From: Streptomyces sp. GKU 895
Lineage (GTDB): Bacteria; Actinomycetota; Actinomycetes; Streptomycetales; Streptomycetaceae
Assembly: GCA_002027195.1 (NCBI GenBank)
Contig: MWJO01000008.1
Location: 1 to 64,000 of the forward strand
DNA: 64,000 nt
Direction: 5' to 3'
The position numbers and the translations under genes were made by a program. The first letter of the stretch is position 1. Each line of letters opens with the position of its first letter. The notes beneath the pieces were generated by a model that was not told the origin of the DNA, did not search any database, and saw only the letters and a list, made by a program, of their open reading frames with translations. Below are positions 8,354 through 17,695 of the stretch, one piece after another.

Positions 8354-9811
8354 GTGGACAGTCAAACGGTCCAGAGAAACCAGACCGTGCAGGACGAACC
8401 CACAGCTGGCCGACTCAAGCCCAACTCCCTCGGCGTCCTGGGCATCCTCTTCTTCGTCCTCTCCGCCCAGGCCCCCCTGACCGGCATCGCCGGGGCCGTG
8501 CCCATCGCCGTCGCCATCGGCAACGGCGCGGGTGCGCCCGCCGCCTATGCCGGGGCCGGGATCGTCATCCTGCTGTTCTCCGTGGGCTTCGTCGCCATGG
8601 GGCGCCATGTCGTGGACGCCGGCGCCTTCTACACGTACATCGGCAAGGGGCTCGGCCGTCCGACCGGATCCGGCAGCGCCGGTGTCGCGCTCTTCGCCTA
8701 TTGCGCGGTCCAGGCGGCCATGTACGGGCTGTACGGATCGACCGTCAGCGCCCTGGTGGAGCAGTACACCGGTCTGAACGCCCCGTGGTGGGTCTGGGTC
8801 CTGGTCACCATGGCGATCGTCCAGATCCTCGGTGCGGCCGGCATCGAGATGGGGGCCAAGGTGCTGGCCGTGTTCGTCCTGGCCGAGTTCAGCATCCTGC
8901 TCGTCTTCGCCCTGGTCACCCTCTTCAAGGGCGGCGGCCCCGAGGGGCTGGGCTTCGCCGACAGCTTCTCGCCGCACGCCGCGCTCCAGGGCGCTCCCGG
9001 CGTCGCCCTGATGTTCGCCGTCGCGTCGATGTTCGGCTTCGAGGCCACCGCCATCTACGGCGAGGAGGCGCGCGAGCCGCGCAGGACAGTGCCCCGGGCC
9101 ACGTACCTCTCCGTCGCCGTGATCACCGGCTTCTTCGCCTTCACCTCGTGGATGCTGGTCTCCGCCCACGGCGCCTCCCGCGCCACCGGTGAGGCCGGCA
9201 AGGCGCTGGCGAACGGTGACGCCACGGCATGGGTCTTCGGACCGATCACCGCGCAGTTCGGCGCATGGGTGGGCGACGTCCTGCCGATCCTCCTGGCGAC
9301 CTCCCTCTTCGCCGGCCTCCTGGCCTTCCACAACTCCGCCAACCGCTACCTCTTCTCCCTCGGCCGCGACGGCCTGCTGCCCCACGGGCTGACCGCGACC
9401 AACCGGCGTCACGCCCCGTGGGCGGCCGGCAGCGTGCAGACCGTGCTCTCGCTGCTGCTCGTCATGCCCTTCGCGCTGCTGGGCAAGGACCCGGTGCTGA
9501 CCCTCTTCTCGTGGTTCAGCGGAGTGGCCGTGCTGGGGATCATGCTCCTGTACTTGCTGACCTCCGTGTCCGTGGTGGTGTTCTTCCGGCGCGAGCGGCT
9601 GGACACCCGCCCCTGGAACACTCTGATCGCCCCCATCCTGGGCGCGCTCGGCATCGCCGGTGCGATCTGGCTGATCCTGGCCAACTTCACGACCCTCATC
9701 GGCGGCGACTCGACCACGGCGGCCTGGCTCGAACTCGCCGTTCCGCTGGTCCTGATCCTCGGCGTCGTCACCGCCCGCGTGACGCGTGACCGGGCGACGG
9801 ACCAGGTCTGA
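8354..9811 (+). CDS. APC-superfamily amino acid/amine permease (485 aa)
   Basis: Integral membrane transporter with about 12 hydrophobic segments. It begins with the APC signature LGVLGILFFVLSAQAPLTGIAGAVP and has the conserved GFEATAIYGEEAREP in the middle. The GTG at 8354 is chosen because a CAGG motif lies about 9 bases upstream; a GTG at 8345 is also possible. Under its own copy of the operator, it probably imports the substrate of the regulon, which points to an amino acid or amine. Confidence 0.88.
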   Translation: MDSQTVQRNQTVQDEPTAGRLKPNSLGVLGILFFVLSAQAPLTGIAGAVPIAVAIGNGAGAPAAYAGAGIVILLFSVGFVAMGRHVVDAGAFYTYIGKGLGRPTGSGSAGVALFAYCAVQAAMYGLYGSTVSALVEQYTGLNAPWWVWVLVTMAIVQILGAAGIEMGAKVLAVFVLAEFSILLVFALVTLFKGGGPEGLGFADSFSPHAALQGAPGVALMFAVASMFGFEATAIYGEEAREPRRTVPRATYLSVAVITGFFAFTSWMLVSAHGASRATGEAGKALANGDATAWVFGPITAQFGAWVGDVLPILLATSLFAGLLAFHNSANRYLFSLGRDGLLPHGLTATNRRHAPWAAGSVQTVLSLLLVMPFALLGKDPVLTLFSWFSGVAVLGIMLLYLLTSVSVVVFFRRERLDTRPWNTLIAPILGALGIAGAIWLILANFTTLIGGDSTTAAWLELAVPLVLILGVVTARVTRDRATDQV

Positions 9812-9872
9812 GGACGCTGCTTCGCGCGGGGTGGCCGGTCCGGGCTTCCAGCCGGATCGGCCACCATGACGG

Positions 9873-10583
9873 TCAGCCGGCCGTGCCCGCCACCTGGTCG
9901 AGGAATCCGTCGACGAGGCGGCGGGCGTTCGCACGGGCCGTCGCCGCCAGCTCCGTCGTCCGGGTGAGCAACTGCCCGGGATCCACGCCGTGCCGCAGGC
10001 ACTGCGCGGCGCCGCCGAGCTCCAGGTACCGGCGCACGGTGGCGGGCGTGATCTCCGGATGGAACTGCACCCCCAGGCTGCGCCCGAGCCGGAACGCCTG
10101 GGTGCACACGGAGGTACGGGCCACCTCCTCGGCCCCGGGCGGCAGGAGGCAGCGGTCGTAGTGCCACTGGAACCACGGGCCCGGGCCGATCAGTCGGGGA
10201 TCGTCGGTGTCGACCCGGACCCAGCCGATCTCCGGGCGCGGCGACGCCTCGACCGAGCCGCCGAGCGCGGTGGTCAGCGCCTGCGCGCCGAAACAGACGC
10301 CGAGCACCGGGACACCGAGGTGGTGGGCCTTGCGCAACAGCGCCAGCTCGCCGCCGATCCAGGAGCCCACGGCGCTCTCGTCGTACACCGACCAGGGCGC
10401 GCCGAGCGACACGATCAGGTCCCAGCCGTCGGCCGCCGGGAAGTCGAAGGCGACGTCCGGCGCGTGGTGGCGGTGTTCGGGTACGACGGTCACGACGTGC
10501 AGGTCGTATCCGCGCTCTACGAGCCGGGCCCCGACGGGGCCGGGGTCGGTCACGTGGTCGTGCTGGATGACGAGTGCGCGCAC
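9873..10583 (-). CDS. Class I glutamine amidotransferase-like protein (236 aa)
   Basis: GMP-synthase-type glutaminase fold with nucleophile Cys in GVCFGAQAL and catalytic His in GVQFHPE. It carries no synthase domain, so it is a stand-alone hydrolase/transferase. The GTG start at 10583 has GGGAGGGAG about 6 bases upstream. It diverges from the aldehyde dehydrogenase gene and shares an intergenic region containing an operator copy. Stand-alone proteins of this type occur in gamma-glutamyl amine pathways (AtdA2 of aniline oxidation is one), which may be relevant. Confidence 0.85.
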   Translation of the reverse strand: MRALVIQHDHVTDPGPVGARLVERGYDLHVVTVVPEHRHHAPDVAFDFPAADGWDLIVSLGAPWSVYDESAVGSWIGGELALLRKAHHLGVPVLGVCFGAQALTTALGGSVEASPRPEIGWVRVDTDDPRLIGPGPWFQWHYDRCLLPPGAEEVARTSVCTQAFRLGRSLGVQFHPEITPATVRRYLELGGAAQCLRHGVDPGQLLTRTTELAATARANARRLVDGFLDQVAGTAG

Positions 10584-10635
10584 GGTGGGCTCCCTCCCGG
10601 GGGTCCACGGACTCGTGGGATCGATCCGTGAACGC

Positions 10636-10664
10636 TTGTGACGGCTGAGCCCCCAGCATATCGT
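10636..10664 (+). promoter_or_regulatory. Promoter of the aldehyde dehydrogenase/C26 hydrolase unit
   Basis: TTGTGA (10636-10641) and TATCGT (10659-10664) are 17 bases apart, and the -10 runs into operator copy 5, as at 142-186. Confidence 0.55.
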
Positions 10665-10678
10665 TTGGAATCAAATAA
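10661..10678. promoter_or_regulatory. Operator palindrome, copy 5
   Basis: TCGTTTGGAATCAAATAA matches the left half of the consensus fully and the right half partly (TCAAA). It overlaps the -10 of the rightward promoter and lies between divergent genes, so it may control both. Confidence 0.58.
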
Positions 10679-10696
10679 ACTATTCGGAGGTTCTGC

Positions 10697-12189
10697 ATGC
10701 TGGACATCACCCACGAGGAATGGCTGCGCCGGGCCAAGGCTCTGGACCTGGCCGGCGCGCATCACATCGACGGCGTGGACGAGGGCGGGGGGAGGGGCGA
10801 CCTTCGCCGCCGTCTCGCCCCGCGACGGCCAGGTGCTGACCCAGGTCGCCGACGGGGGCACGCAAGAGGTGGACGCGGCCGTCGCCGCCGCCCGCCGGGC
10901 CTTCGACTCCGGCCCCTGGCCCCGCCTCGCGCCGGCCGACCGCGGCCGGATCCTGCTGCGCGTCGCCGACCTGCTCGAAGAGCACCGCGAGGAACTGGCG
11001 CTGACCGTCAGCCTGGAGATGGGCAAGCCCGTCACGGACGCGCACGGCATCGAGCTGCGCGCCGTCATCAACACGTTCCGCTGGTACGGGCAGCTGGCCG
11101 ACAAACTCACCGACGAATCGCCCCACACCGCGCCCGATGCCCTGGCACTGGTCACCCGGGAGCCGGCCGGTGTCGTGGGTGCGGTGGTGCCCTGGAACTT
11201 CCCCCTGACGCTGGCCGGTTGGAAGGTGGCGCCGGCTCTCGCGGCGGGCTGCACCGTCGTGCTGAAGCCGTCGGAGAACTCCCCGCTCTCGGCTCTGCTG
11301 CTCGGCCGGCTCGCCACCGAGGCCGGCCTGCCGCCCGGTGTGCTCAACGTGGTGGGCGGCAAGGGCCCCGTCGCCGGGCGCGCTCTCGGTCTTCCACCCC
11401 GACGTCGACGTCCTGGCCTTCACCGGCTCGACCGCCGTGGGCCGTCACTTCCTGCACTACGCGGCCGACTCCAACCTCAAGCGGGTCTGGCTCGAACTCG
11501 GCGGCAAGTCCCCCAACATCATCTTCCCGGACGCGCCCGACCTGGAGAAGGCCGCCGCCACCGCCGCCTGGGGCATCTTCTTCAACCAGGGCGAGATGTG
11601 CACCGCGCCCTCCCGGCTGCTGGTGCACTCCTCCGTCGCCGAACAGGTCACCGACGCGATCGTGGCGCGGGCCCGGGAACTGGTCGTCGGGGACCCGCTC
11701 GACCCGGCGACCGAGATGGGCGCGATGGCCGGAGAGAGCCACCTCGAACGGGTCCTCGGCCACATCGGGACCGGCCTCGAGGAGGGCGCCCGCCTGCGCG
11801 TCGGCGGCGGCCGCACCCAGGCCGAGACCGGCGGCAGCTTCCTCCGGCCCACCGTCTTCGACCACGTGCGCCCCGGCATGCGACTGGCCCGCGAGGAGAT
11901 CTTCGGCCCCGTCCTGTCCGTGCTCACCTTCGACGACCTCGACGAGGCGGTCCGGCTGGCCAACGACACCGAGTACGGCCTCGCCGCGGGCCTGTGGACC
12001 TCCGACCTGTCCACCGCCCACCAGGTCTCCCGCGCGCTCAGGGCCGGCACCGTCTGGGTCAACTGCTACGAGGAGGGCGACCTGACCGTGCCCTTCGGCG
12101 GCATGAAGCAGTCCGGCAACGGCCGCGACAAGTCCGCCCACGCCATCGAGAAGTACACCGAACTGAAGACCACCTGGATCCAGCTGTGA
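10697..12189 (+). CDS. Aldehyde dehydrogenase, PuuC-like, frame broken twice
   Basis: NAD(P)-dependent aldehyde dehydrogenase. The N-terminus (MLDITHEEWLRRAKAL) is in one frame to about 10790. The cofactor region (VVPWNFPLTLAGWKVAPALAAGC) is in a second to about 11385. The catalytic half (LELGGKSPN, NQGEMCTAPSR) is in a third. The second break looks like loss of one CG from a CG-repeat. All catalytic residues are present, so indel errors are more likely than decay. It overlaps the C26 hydrolase by four bases. With that gene it recalls PuuC-PuuD of the gamma-glutamyl-putrescine pathway. Confidence 0.8.
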
Positions 12190-12887
12190 CCCGACCCCTG
12201 ATCGCGATTCCCGCCCGCTTCTCCGCGACGACCTCCGCACTGCGCTACGCCGCCGAGGTCAACGCCCGCGCACTGATCGAGGCGGTGTGGCGGGCGGGCG
12301 GCGAACCGGCGAGCATGCACCCCGCGAGCGCGGACGTCCCCGAACGCCTCGCCCGCTTCGACGGCGTCCTCCTCCCCGGCGGCGGCGACCTCGCCCCGCA
12401 CCGCTACGGCGCCACCGACACCCATGACACCGTCTACGACGTGGACGACGTGCAGGACGACTTCGACCTCGAAGTCGCCCGCACGGCCCTCGACCTGGGC
12501 CTGCCGCTGCTGGCGGTCTGCCGAGGACTCCAGGTCGTCAACGTCGCCCTGGGCGGCACCCTGGAGCAGGACATGGGCGGCCCGGAACGCGAGCACCGGC
12601 ATGTCGTCCACCCCGTGGCGGTCCAGCGCGGCACCTTGCTGGAGCAGGCCACCGGCGCGCAGAAGGTCGAGGCGTCCTGCTACCACCACCAGCGCGTTCA
12701 CCGGGCCGGCGTGGGACTCGCGGTCAGCGCACGCGCGGCCGACGGCACCGTGGAGGGGCTCGAACTCCCCGGAGTGCACGGATGGTTCACCGCCGTCCAG
12801 TGGCACCCCGAGGACACCGCCCACGAGGACCCCGCCCAGCAGGGACTGTTCGACGCCCTGGTCCGAGCCGCCCACGACACACGCTGA
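12186..12887 (+). CDS. Gamma-glutamyl-gamma-aminobutyrate hydrolase family (C26) protein (233 aa)
   Basis: Class I amidotransferase-fold hydrolase of the PuuD group. The nucleophile Cys is in LLAVCRGLQVVNVALGG and the His-Glu pair in VQWHPED. The family removes glutamate from gamma-glutamyl amino acids. The GTG start overlaps the stop of the aldehyde dehydrogenase (GTGA). A matching glutamine-synthetase-like ligase is not in the window; it could be the divergent gene predicted left of position 1. Confidence 0.87.
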   Translation: MTRPLIAIPARFSATTSALRYAAEVNARALIEAVWRAGGEPASMHPASADVPERLARFDGVLLPGGGDLAPHRYGATDTHDTVYDVDDVQDDFDLEVARTALDLGLPLLAVCRGLQVVNVALGGTLEQDMGGPEREHRHVVHPVAVQRGTLLEQATGAQKVEASCYHHQRVHRAGVGLAVSARAADGTVEGLELPGVHGWFTAVQWHPEDTAHEDPAQQGLFDALVRAAHDTR

Positions 12888-12906
12888 CCGTTGGCTCTCG
12901 CCGGGT

Positions 12907-12950
12907 GGGCGGGCCTTCACCGACCGCGGTTGCCGGTGAAGGCCTCGCCC
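12907..12950. terminator. Bidirectional terminator between convergent genes
   Basis: Inverted repeat GGGCGGGCCTTCACCG / CGGTGAAGGCCTCGCCC, 11 bp perfect then 5 bp beyond one bulge, with an 11-base loop. It sits between the C26 hydrolase and the fucosidase that converges on it. Confidence 0.7.
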
Positions 12951-12963
12951 GTCGTCGGGGGTG

Positions 12964-14918
12964 TCAGAGGGCGATGATCTGCCACTGCTGCTCGGGGGCG
13001 CGGGTGTAGGTGAACTGGTTGACGTTGGCCCCGTCGGCGGTCGAGCCCGCGTCGACGTTGAGCGACAGACCGCTGAACCGGTTGGTGAGGTAGTAGTAGC
13101 CGTCGCCGGTGGGCGTGACCGCCCAGTGCTGCTGGGGCACGTTGCTGTCCGCGTAGATGGCGACGTTCCCGCCGTCCACCCGCGACAGTCCGGCCACCTC
13201 CATCAGCTTGCCGCTGTTCACGTTCTTGATCTCGTAGTAGCCGTCGCCGGTGGAGGCGAAGGTCCACTTCTGGGCGGTGTTGTTCAGCCACGGCCACTGC
13301 TGGATGTTGGTGCCGTTGGCGGTGCCGAAGTTGAACACGTCGACGACCTTGCCGCTCTTGCGGTTGACGATGCGGTAGACCGTGCCGTCACCTGGCAGGA
13401 CCTTCGAGACCAGGGCCGGCTTGGCGGTGCGGCCGCCGATGTGGATGCCGCCGATGTTGGCGTAGCCGCCGGTGGCCGTGTTGGCCTGGATGCGTACGAA
13501 GCCCACGTTCCGTGCGGGCCATTCGGCCACCTTGGTGGCGCGGTCCCCGGCCCAGGTGCCGGTGGCGACCTGGGTGAAGTTGGTGCCGTCGGTGCTGGTG
13601 GAGATGGTGTACGACGTGATGTCGCCGTCGGTGGTGTTGGTGCGGTTCCACTGCTTGGGCAGGTACTCAAGGGTGGAGACGTTGCTCCACACCCCGCCCA
13701 GGTCGATCGTGAGCGCGTGGGGCAGGGCCGGGGACAGGCCCCAGGTCGACCAGCAGGTCTCGTAGTTCCGGTCGCTCAGTCCGTCGATGGCGTTCAGCGG
13801 CCCCTCGCCGGTGCGGAACGCGGTCGCGTAGGCGTTGACCGGTGTGACGGGGTGCTCGGCGCGCAGGATCTGCGTCGGCAGCGGCGGGCGTGAGGTGTCG
13901 GGGCTCCAGGCCGCGCCGACCTCGGCGAGCCGGTTGACGATGTTGGTGTCGAGCCTGCCGTTGCGGTTCGGCGGGCAGTTGAGGATGAAGGAGGTGTACT
14001 TCGGTTCCAGGTCCGCCAGATGGGAGAGGATCGCGTCCTTGCTCATCAGGCTCTCGGTCGGTGTGGCCGGATGCCAGAACCAGCCGTTGCTGATGGTCTG
14101 CCCCTGCGTGGCGGCGTAGGTGTTTCCGGCGGGCGCGCTGACGCCCAACGGCTCCTCGAAGTAGATCGCGTCACCGAGGAACGGCACCGACAGCGCACCG
14201 TGGTCGATCATGACGATGTCCGGCTGGAGCGACTTCACGTGCTCGCGGATCCGCTGGTAGGAGACGGCCTGCTGGCCCATCTGCCATGCGTAGCCGTCGG
14301 TGATGAAGAGGTCGATGGTGCCGTAGTTGGTGAGCAGTTCGGTGATCTGGCCCAGGATGAAGGTCATGTCGGAGGGCTGGATGGCATCCGTGGTGTCGAG
14401 CCCGGACACCTTGTGCCGGCTCTCCCACGCCTCGACACCGAAGGTGCGGTCCCATATCGAGTAGTAGAGCCCGACCCTCAGTCCCTTGGCCCGGAAGGCG
14501 TCGCAGTACGCCTTCACCACGTCGTGCTTGTAGGAGCTGTTGGCGACGTTCTGGGTGCCGTAGGCGCTCGGCCACAGGGCGAAGCCGTCGTGGTGCTTGG
14601 TCGTCAGGATGCCGTAGCTCATCTTCGCCGCCGCGGCGGCGTCGGCCCACTGGGCACAGTCCACGGCCGTGGGGGCGAACAGAGCGGGATTCTGGTTCGG
14701 TTCGGCCCACTCCTGGTTGGTGAACGTGCCCAGGTTGAAGTGGTTGAACATGCCGAACCGCATGTCGACCAGCTTGCTGAGGTTGGTCTGCAGGTCTGCG
14801 GCGGCGGCCTCGTCGAGCAGGCGGGAGAAGCCGGCACCACGGGCAGCGCGCTCGCGGCCACGGCGGCGCCCGCGGCGCCCAGCAGGGTACGGCGGGACAG
14901 TCTTCTCTCTGACGACAT
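12964..14918 (-). CDS. Exported GH29 alpha-L-fucosidase with CBM32 and ricin-B domains (frame break in leader)
   Basis: Begins with a Tat signal (RRTLLGAAGAAVAASALPVV) from ATG 14918. The mature protein (GAGFSRLLDEAAAADLQTNL... then RFGMFNHFNLGTF) is in another frame; one base appears to be missing near 14830-14840. It has a GH29 catalytic barrel over about the first 340 residues, an F5/8C-like carbohydrate-binding domain (DLGGVWSNVSTLEYLPKQW) and a C-terminal ricin-B domain with repeated Q-W motifs. It releases L-fucose outside the cell. The paralogue at 15014 lies upstream on the same strand. Confidence 0.85.
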
Positions 14919-14960
14919 GGGTGTACTCCCGGTCGGATGGCTTGGATGCAGGGGGTGAAG

Positions 14961-14991
14961 GCGGCGGGCAGGCCGAGGGCGTGCCCGCCGC
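14961..14991 (-). terminator. Hairpin between the two fucosidase genes
   Basis: Perfect 10-bp arms GCGGCGGGCA / TGCCCGCCGC with an 11-base loop, just downstream of the 15014-17245 gene stop and before the second fucosidase. No T-run is visible; it may attenuate or terminate. Confidence 0.55.
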
Positions 14992-15013
14992 GGTTGTCAG
15001 GACGGCACGGGCG

Positions 15014-17245
15014 TCACAGCGCCGAGAAGGTCCACTGCAGGTTGGTGCTGCTGCCGTTGGTCCACTGCTTGGTGACGGAGCCCGAGGAGACGTTGCCGCC
15101 GCCGTCGAGGACCAGGCCGGTGGTGCGGTTGGCGATGGTGTAGGTGTTGCCGCCCCGGGGGGTGATCTTCCACTGCTGGTTGGTGCCGCCGTTCCAGGCG
15201 GCCTGCTGGGCCGGGGAGCCGTCGGCGGTGCTGCCCCAGCCGTCGGCGACCATGCCGTTGGTGCGGTTGACCAGCTTGTAGTAGCCGCCGCCCACGTCGA
15301 CCGCCTGCCACTGGAGGTTGTTGCTGGAGTCCCAGCTCCACTGCTTGAGGTTGGATCCGGAGGCGACGTTGCCGCCGCTGTCCAGGGCGAGTCCGTCGGT
15401 GACGTTGGTGATCCGGAAGTACGTCGCCGGGTTGAACTGGACCCTCAGCGAAGTGATCTGGTCGTTGTTGCCGGTGACCCTGAGGTCGGGGTTGTCGGCG
15501 GTGAAGGTCCAGGCGGTGCCGGTGAAGTTGTCGCCGGAGTAGCCGACCACCTGGTAGCCGGGGGCCGGGCGCAGGCTGGAGATGGTGCGGGTGCCCAGGC
15601 CGGCCGCGCTCAGGTCGGCCGCGGTGTAGTCGCCGACGGACAACGGGGCCGAGCCGCCGGTGTAGTTGACGTCCGTGAAGGCGGTCGCGCCGGCGAGCGG
15701 CGACAGCGTCGGGATGGCGCCCGAGAAGGCCAGCTTCAGGACATAGGCGCCCGCGCTGTACGGCGCCGAGGACGGCAGGGTGACCGTGAGGCCGGAGGAG
15801 TTCTGCGTGGGCGTGGGCAGGTCGATGTAGGTGCCGGAGGTGGAGCCGAGCAGCTTCACCGAGGTCAGCGAGGAGAGGTTGATGCGGTCCGAGCGGAGCG
15901 TCTTGATCGTCACCGAGCTGCCGGGCCAGCCCAGGACGGTGGCGTACAGGACGTTGCCGGCCTTGTTGCGGGTGAAGCGGATGTCCTGCGCGGTGCCGGC
16001 CGTCGGACTGGTGAAGGCGCCGCCGCCCATCTTCGTCGGGCCCTCGCCGTACACGGTCCAGGCGCGGGTCGAGTACACCGACTCGCCGAAGCGCTTCAGG
16101 TAGTCGCCCATGGCGAGCAGGATGTCCTTCTGCGCCTGGGGGATGGTGCCGTCGGCCATCGGCGCGATGTTCAGCAGCACGTTGCCGTTCTTGCTGACCC
16201 GGTCGAGGAACGAGTGCAGCATCTGCTGGCTGCTGTAGTAGCCGATGCCCTGTGTGTAGCACCAGCTGGAGCTGGAGATGCTGTCGTCGGTCAGCCAGTA
16301 CGGGCTGGTGAGGTCGCCCGGGCCGCCGCGCTCGTAGTCGAAGACCTCGCCCTTGCCGTTGAACCCGTCCTTGTAGGTGGCGACCACCTCTTTGCCCCAG
16401 GAGTTGGCCTGGTTGTAGTAGTAGGACAGGAACTTCAGGCGCTGCGTCTCGTCGACGGCGTCCAGCTTGAAGTCCTGCCACAGGATGTCCGGCTGGGCGC
16501 GGTCGACGACTTCCTTGAGCTTGTCGTACCAGAGCTGGTTCTCCGCGGTCGCACCCAGCTGCCCGTACAGCTTCTTGAGGCTGGGGTCGGTCTGCGCGGG
16601 GGCGAACTCGTAGAAGCCGTTGTAGTGGTACGCGTGGTGCATGGCCACCAGCAGCTTCAGGCCCTTGGCCCGGATGGCTGTGGTGAACAACTGCAGCAGG
16701 TCGAGGCCGGGGCCCTTCTTGACCGAGTTCCACTCGTTGACCTGGCTGTCCCACATGGAGAAGCCGTCGTGGTGCTCGGCGACCGGGCCGGCGAACCTGG
16801 CGCCGGCGTCGAGGAACAGCTGTGCCCATTCGTTGGGGTCGAAGTTCCCGCCGGCCGACTTCAGCTTCGGCGCGAACTTGACGAAGTTGCCCTGCAGGTC
16901 GTTCGCCCCGTTGATGAAGTTGTGGTAGGGCCATGCGGAGGGCTGGCCGTAGGTCGCGATGTGGTGCTGGTTCACGCTGTCGCCGGCGTGATACATGGAC
17001 CGCGGATACCACTCGTTGCCGAAGGCGGGAACGCTGAAGACGCCCCAGTGGAAGTAGATCCCGAACTTCGCGTCCTGGAACCACTCCGGGGCCGGCGGGT
17101 GCTGGTCGACCGAGTTCCAGTCCGGTGTGTACGTGCTCGGTGCCGCCTGGGCGACGCCGGCGCCCAGGCCGCCGCCGGCCACGGCCGCCGCCGCCACACC
17201 GGTGGCGGCGGACAGGAACTGGCGTCTGTTGAGGGAACGCGACAT
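15014..17245 (-). CDS. Exported GH29 alpha-L-fucosidase with ricin-B domain (743 aa)
   Basis: Intact gene with a Tat signal (RRQFLSAATGVAAAAVAGGG, cleavage near AQAAP). The GH29 catalytic domain covers about residues 40-460 (FGIYFHWGVFSVP, GPVAEHHDGFSMW, NIAPMADG). A beta-sandwich linker region and a C-terminal ricin-B-type lectin domain (QQWKITPRGGNTYTIANRTTGLVLD) follow. It differs from the neighbouring fucosidase in its accessory domains, so the pair may attack different fucosylated glycans. It is transcribed away from the fucose importer across a shared 450-base region. Confidence 0.92.
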   Translation of the reverse strand: MSRSLNRRQFLSAATGVAAAAVAGGGLGAGVAQAAPSTYTPDWNSVDQHPPAPEWFQDAKFGIYFHWGVFSVPAFGNEWYPRSMYHAGDSVNQHHIATYGQPSAWPYHNFINGANDLQGNFVKFAPKLKSAGGNFDPNEWAQLFLDAGARFAGPVAEHHDGFSMWDSQVNEWNSVKKGPGLDLLQLFTTAIRAKGLKLLVAMHHAYHYNGFYEFAPAQTDPSLKKLYGQLGATAENQLWYDKLKEVVDRAQPDILWQDFKLDAVDETQRLKFLSYYYNQANSWGKEVVATYKDGFNGKGEVFDYERGGPGDLTSPYWLTDDSISSSSWCYTQGIGYYSSQQMLHSFLDRVSKNGNVLLNIAPMADGTIPQAQKDILLAMGDYLKRFGESVYSTRAWTVYGEGPTKMGGGAFTSPTAGTAQDIRFTRNKAGNVLYATVLGWPGSSVTIKTLRSDRINLSSLTSVKLLGSTSGTYIDLPTPTQNSSGLTVTLPSSAPYSAGAYVLKLAFSGAIPTLSPLAGATAFTDVNYTGGSAPLSVGDYTAADLSAAGLGTRTISSLRPAPGYQVVGYSGDNFTGTAWTFTADNPDLRVTGNNDQITSLRVQFNPATYFRITNVTDGLALDSGGNVASGSNLKQWSWDSSNNLQWQAVDVGGGYYKLVNRTNGMVADGWGSTADGSPAQQAAWNGGTNQQWKITPRGGNTYTIANRTTGLVLDGGGNVSSGSVTKQWTNGSSTNLQWTFSAL

Positions 17246-17381
17246 GAGGACATCCCTGAGGTAGGAGCAAGGGGACGGGGGAGACGCGGGACACCGACGG
17301 TTGCGGGGCGTCGGAGGTTACGCATGAAGTTCGACCATGTGACGCGCTGATGTCAACGGGCGTGCAGGGATGAAAACCCTT

Positions 17382-17397
17382 ATCTCCAGCACCTTTT
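17382..17397 (+). repeat. Direct repeat ATCTCCAGCAC(C)TTTTG, copy 1
   Basis: Seventeen-base element recurring at 17559 with one base fewer, 177 bases apart, in the divergent region of the fucose genes. Possible binding site of a fucose regulator encoded elsewhere. Inference from position only. Confidence 0.4.
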
Positions 17398-17558
17398 GTC
17401 CATAAACAAGGGCTATCAGCGCATTGCCGTGGGGCCAAACATGGAATGTCTAGGGGCTCGACGAAGGGTGTGGCACCACATGGGCGGTCCCCGGGCAACC
17501 CGTCAGTCCATCACGAGTGCGCATCATTGATGGGATGGATCTACTGCCCAGGAGGGCC

Positions 17559-17574
17559 ATCTCCAGCACTTTTG
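17559..17574 (+). repeat. Direct repeat ATCTCCAGCACTTTTG, copy 2
   Basis: Second copy of the element at 17382, 122 bases before the binding-protein start. Same direction as copy 1. Confidence 0.4.
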
Positions 17575-17695
17575 CCGCACCCCCTAGACAACCTCACGCC
17601 TCCCGCCCTATAAACATCCCATCTCTCCGCCGACGACACGTAACCGTCGCATCGGCGTAACAACCCCGCTCCGGGACCAGCGCGAGGAAATCCCC

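Larger units (their letters stand above)
17246..17695. other. Divergent control region of the fucose locus
   Basis: No gene is evident. It separates the fucosidases from the importer. A perfect TTGACA on the minus strand (plus 17351-17356) is a candidate -35 for the fucosidase. Two copies of ATCTCCAGCAC(C)TTTTG occur at 17382-17397 and 17559-17574. The importer has GAGGAAA upstream of its ATG. Confidence 0.5.
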
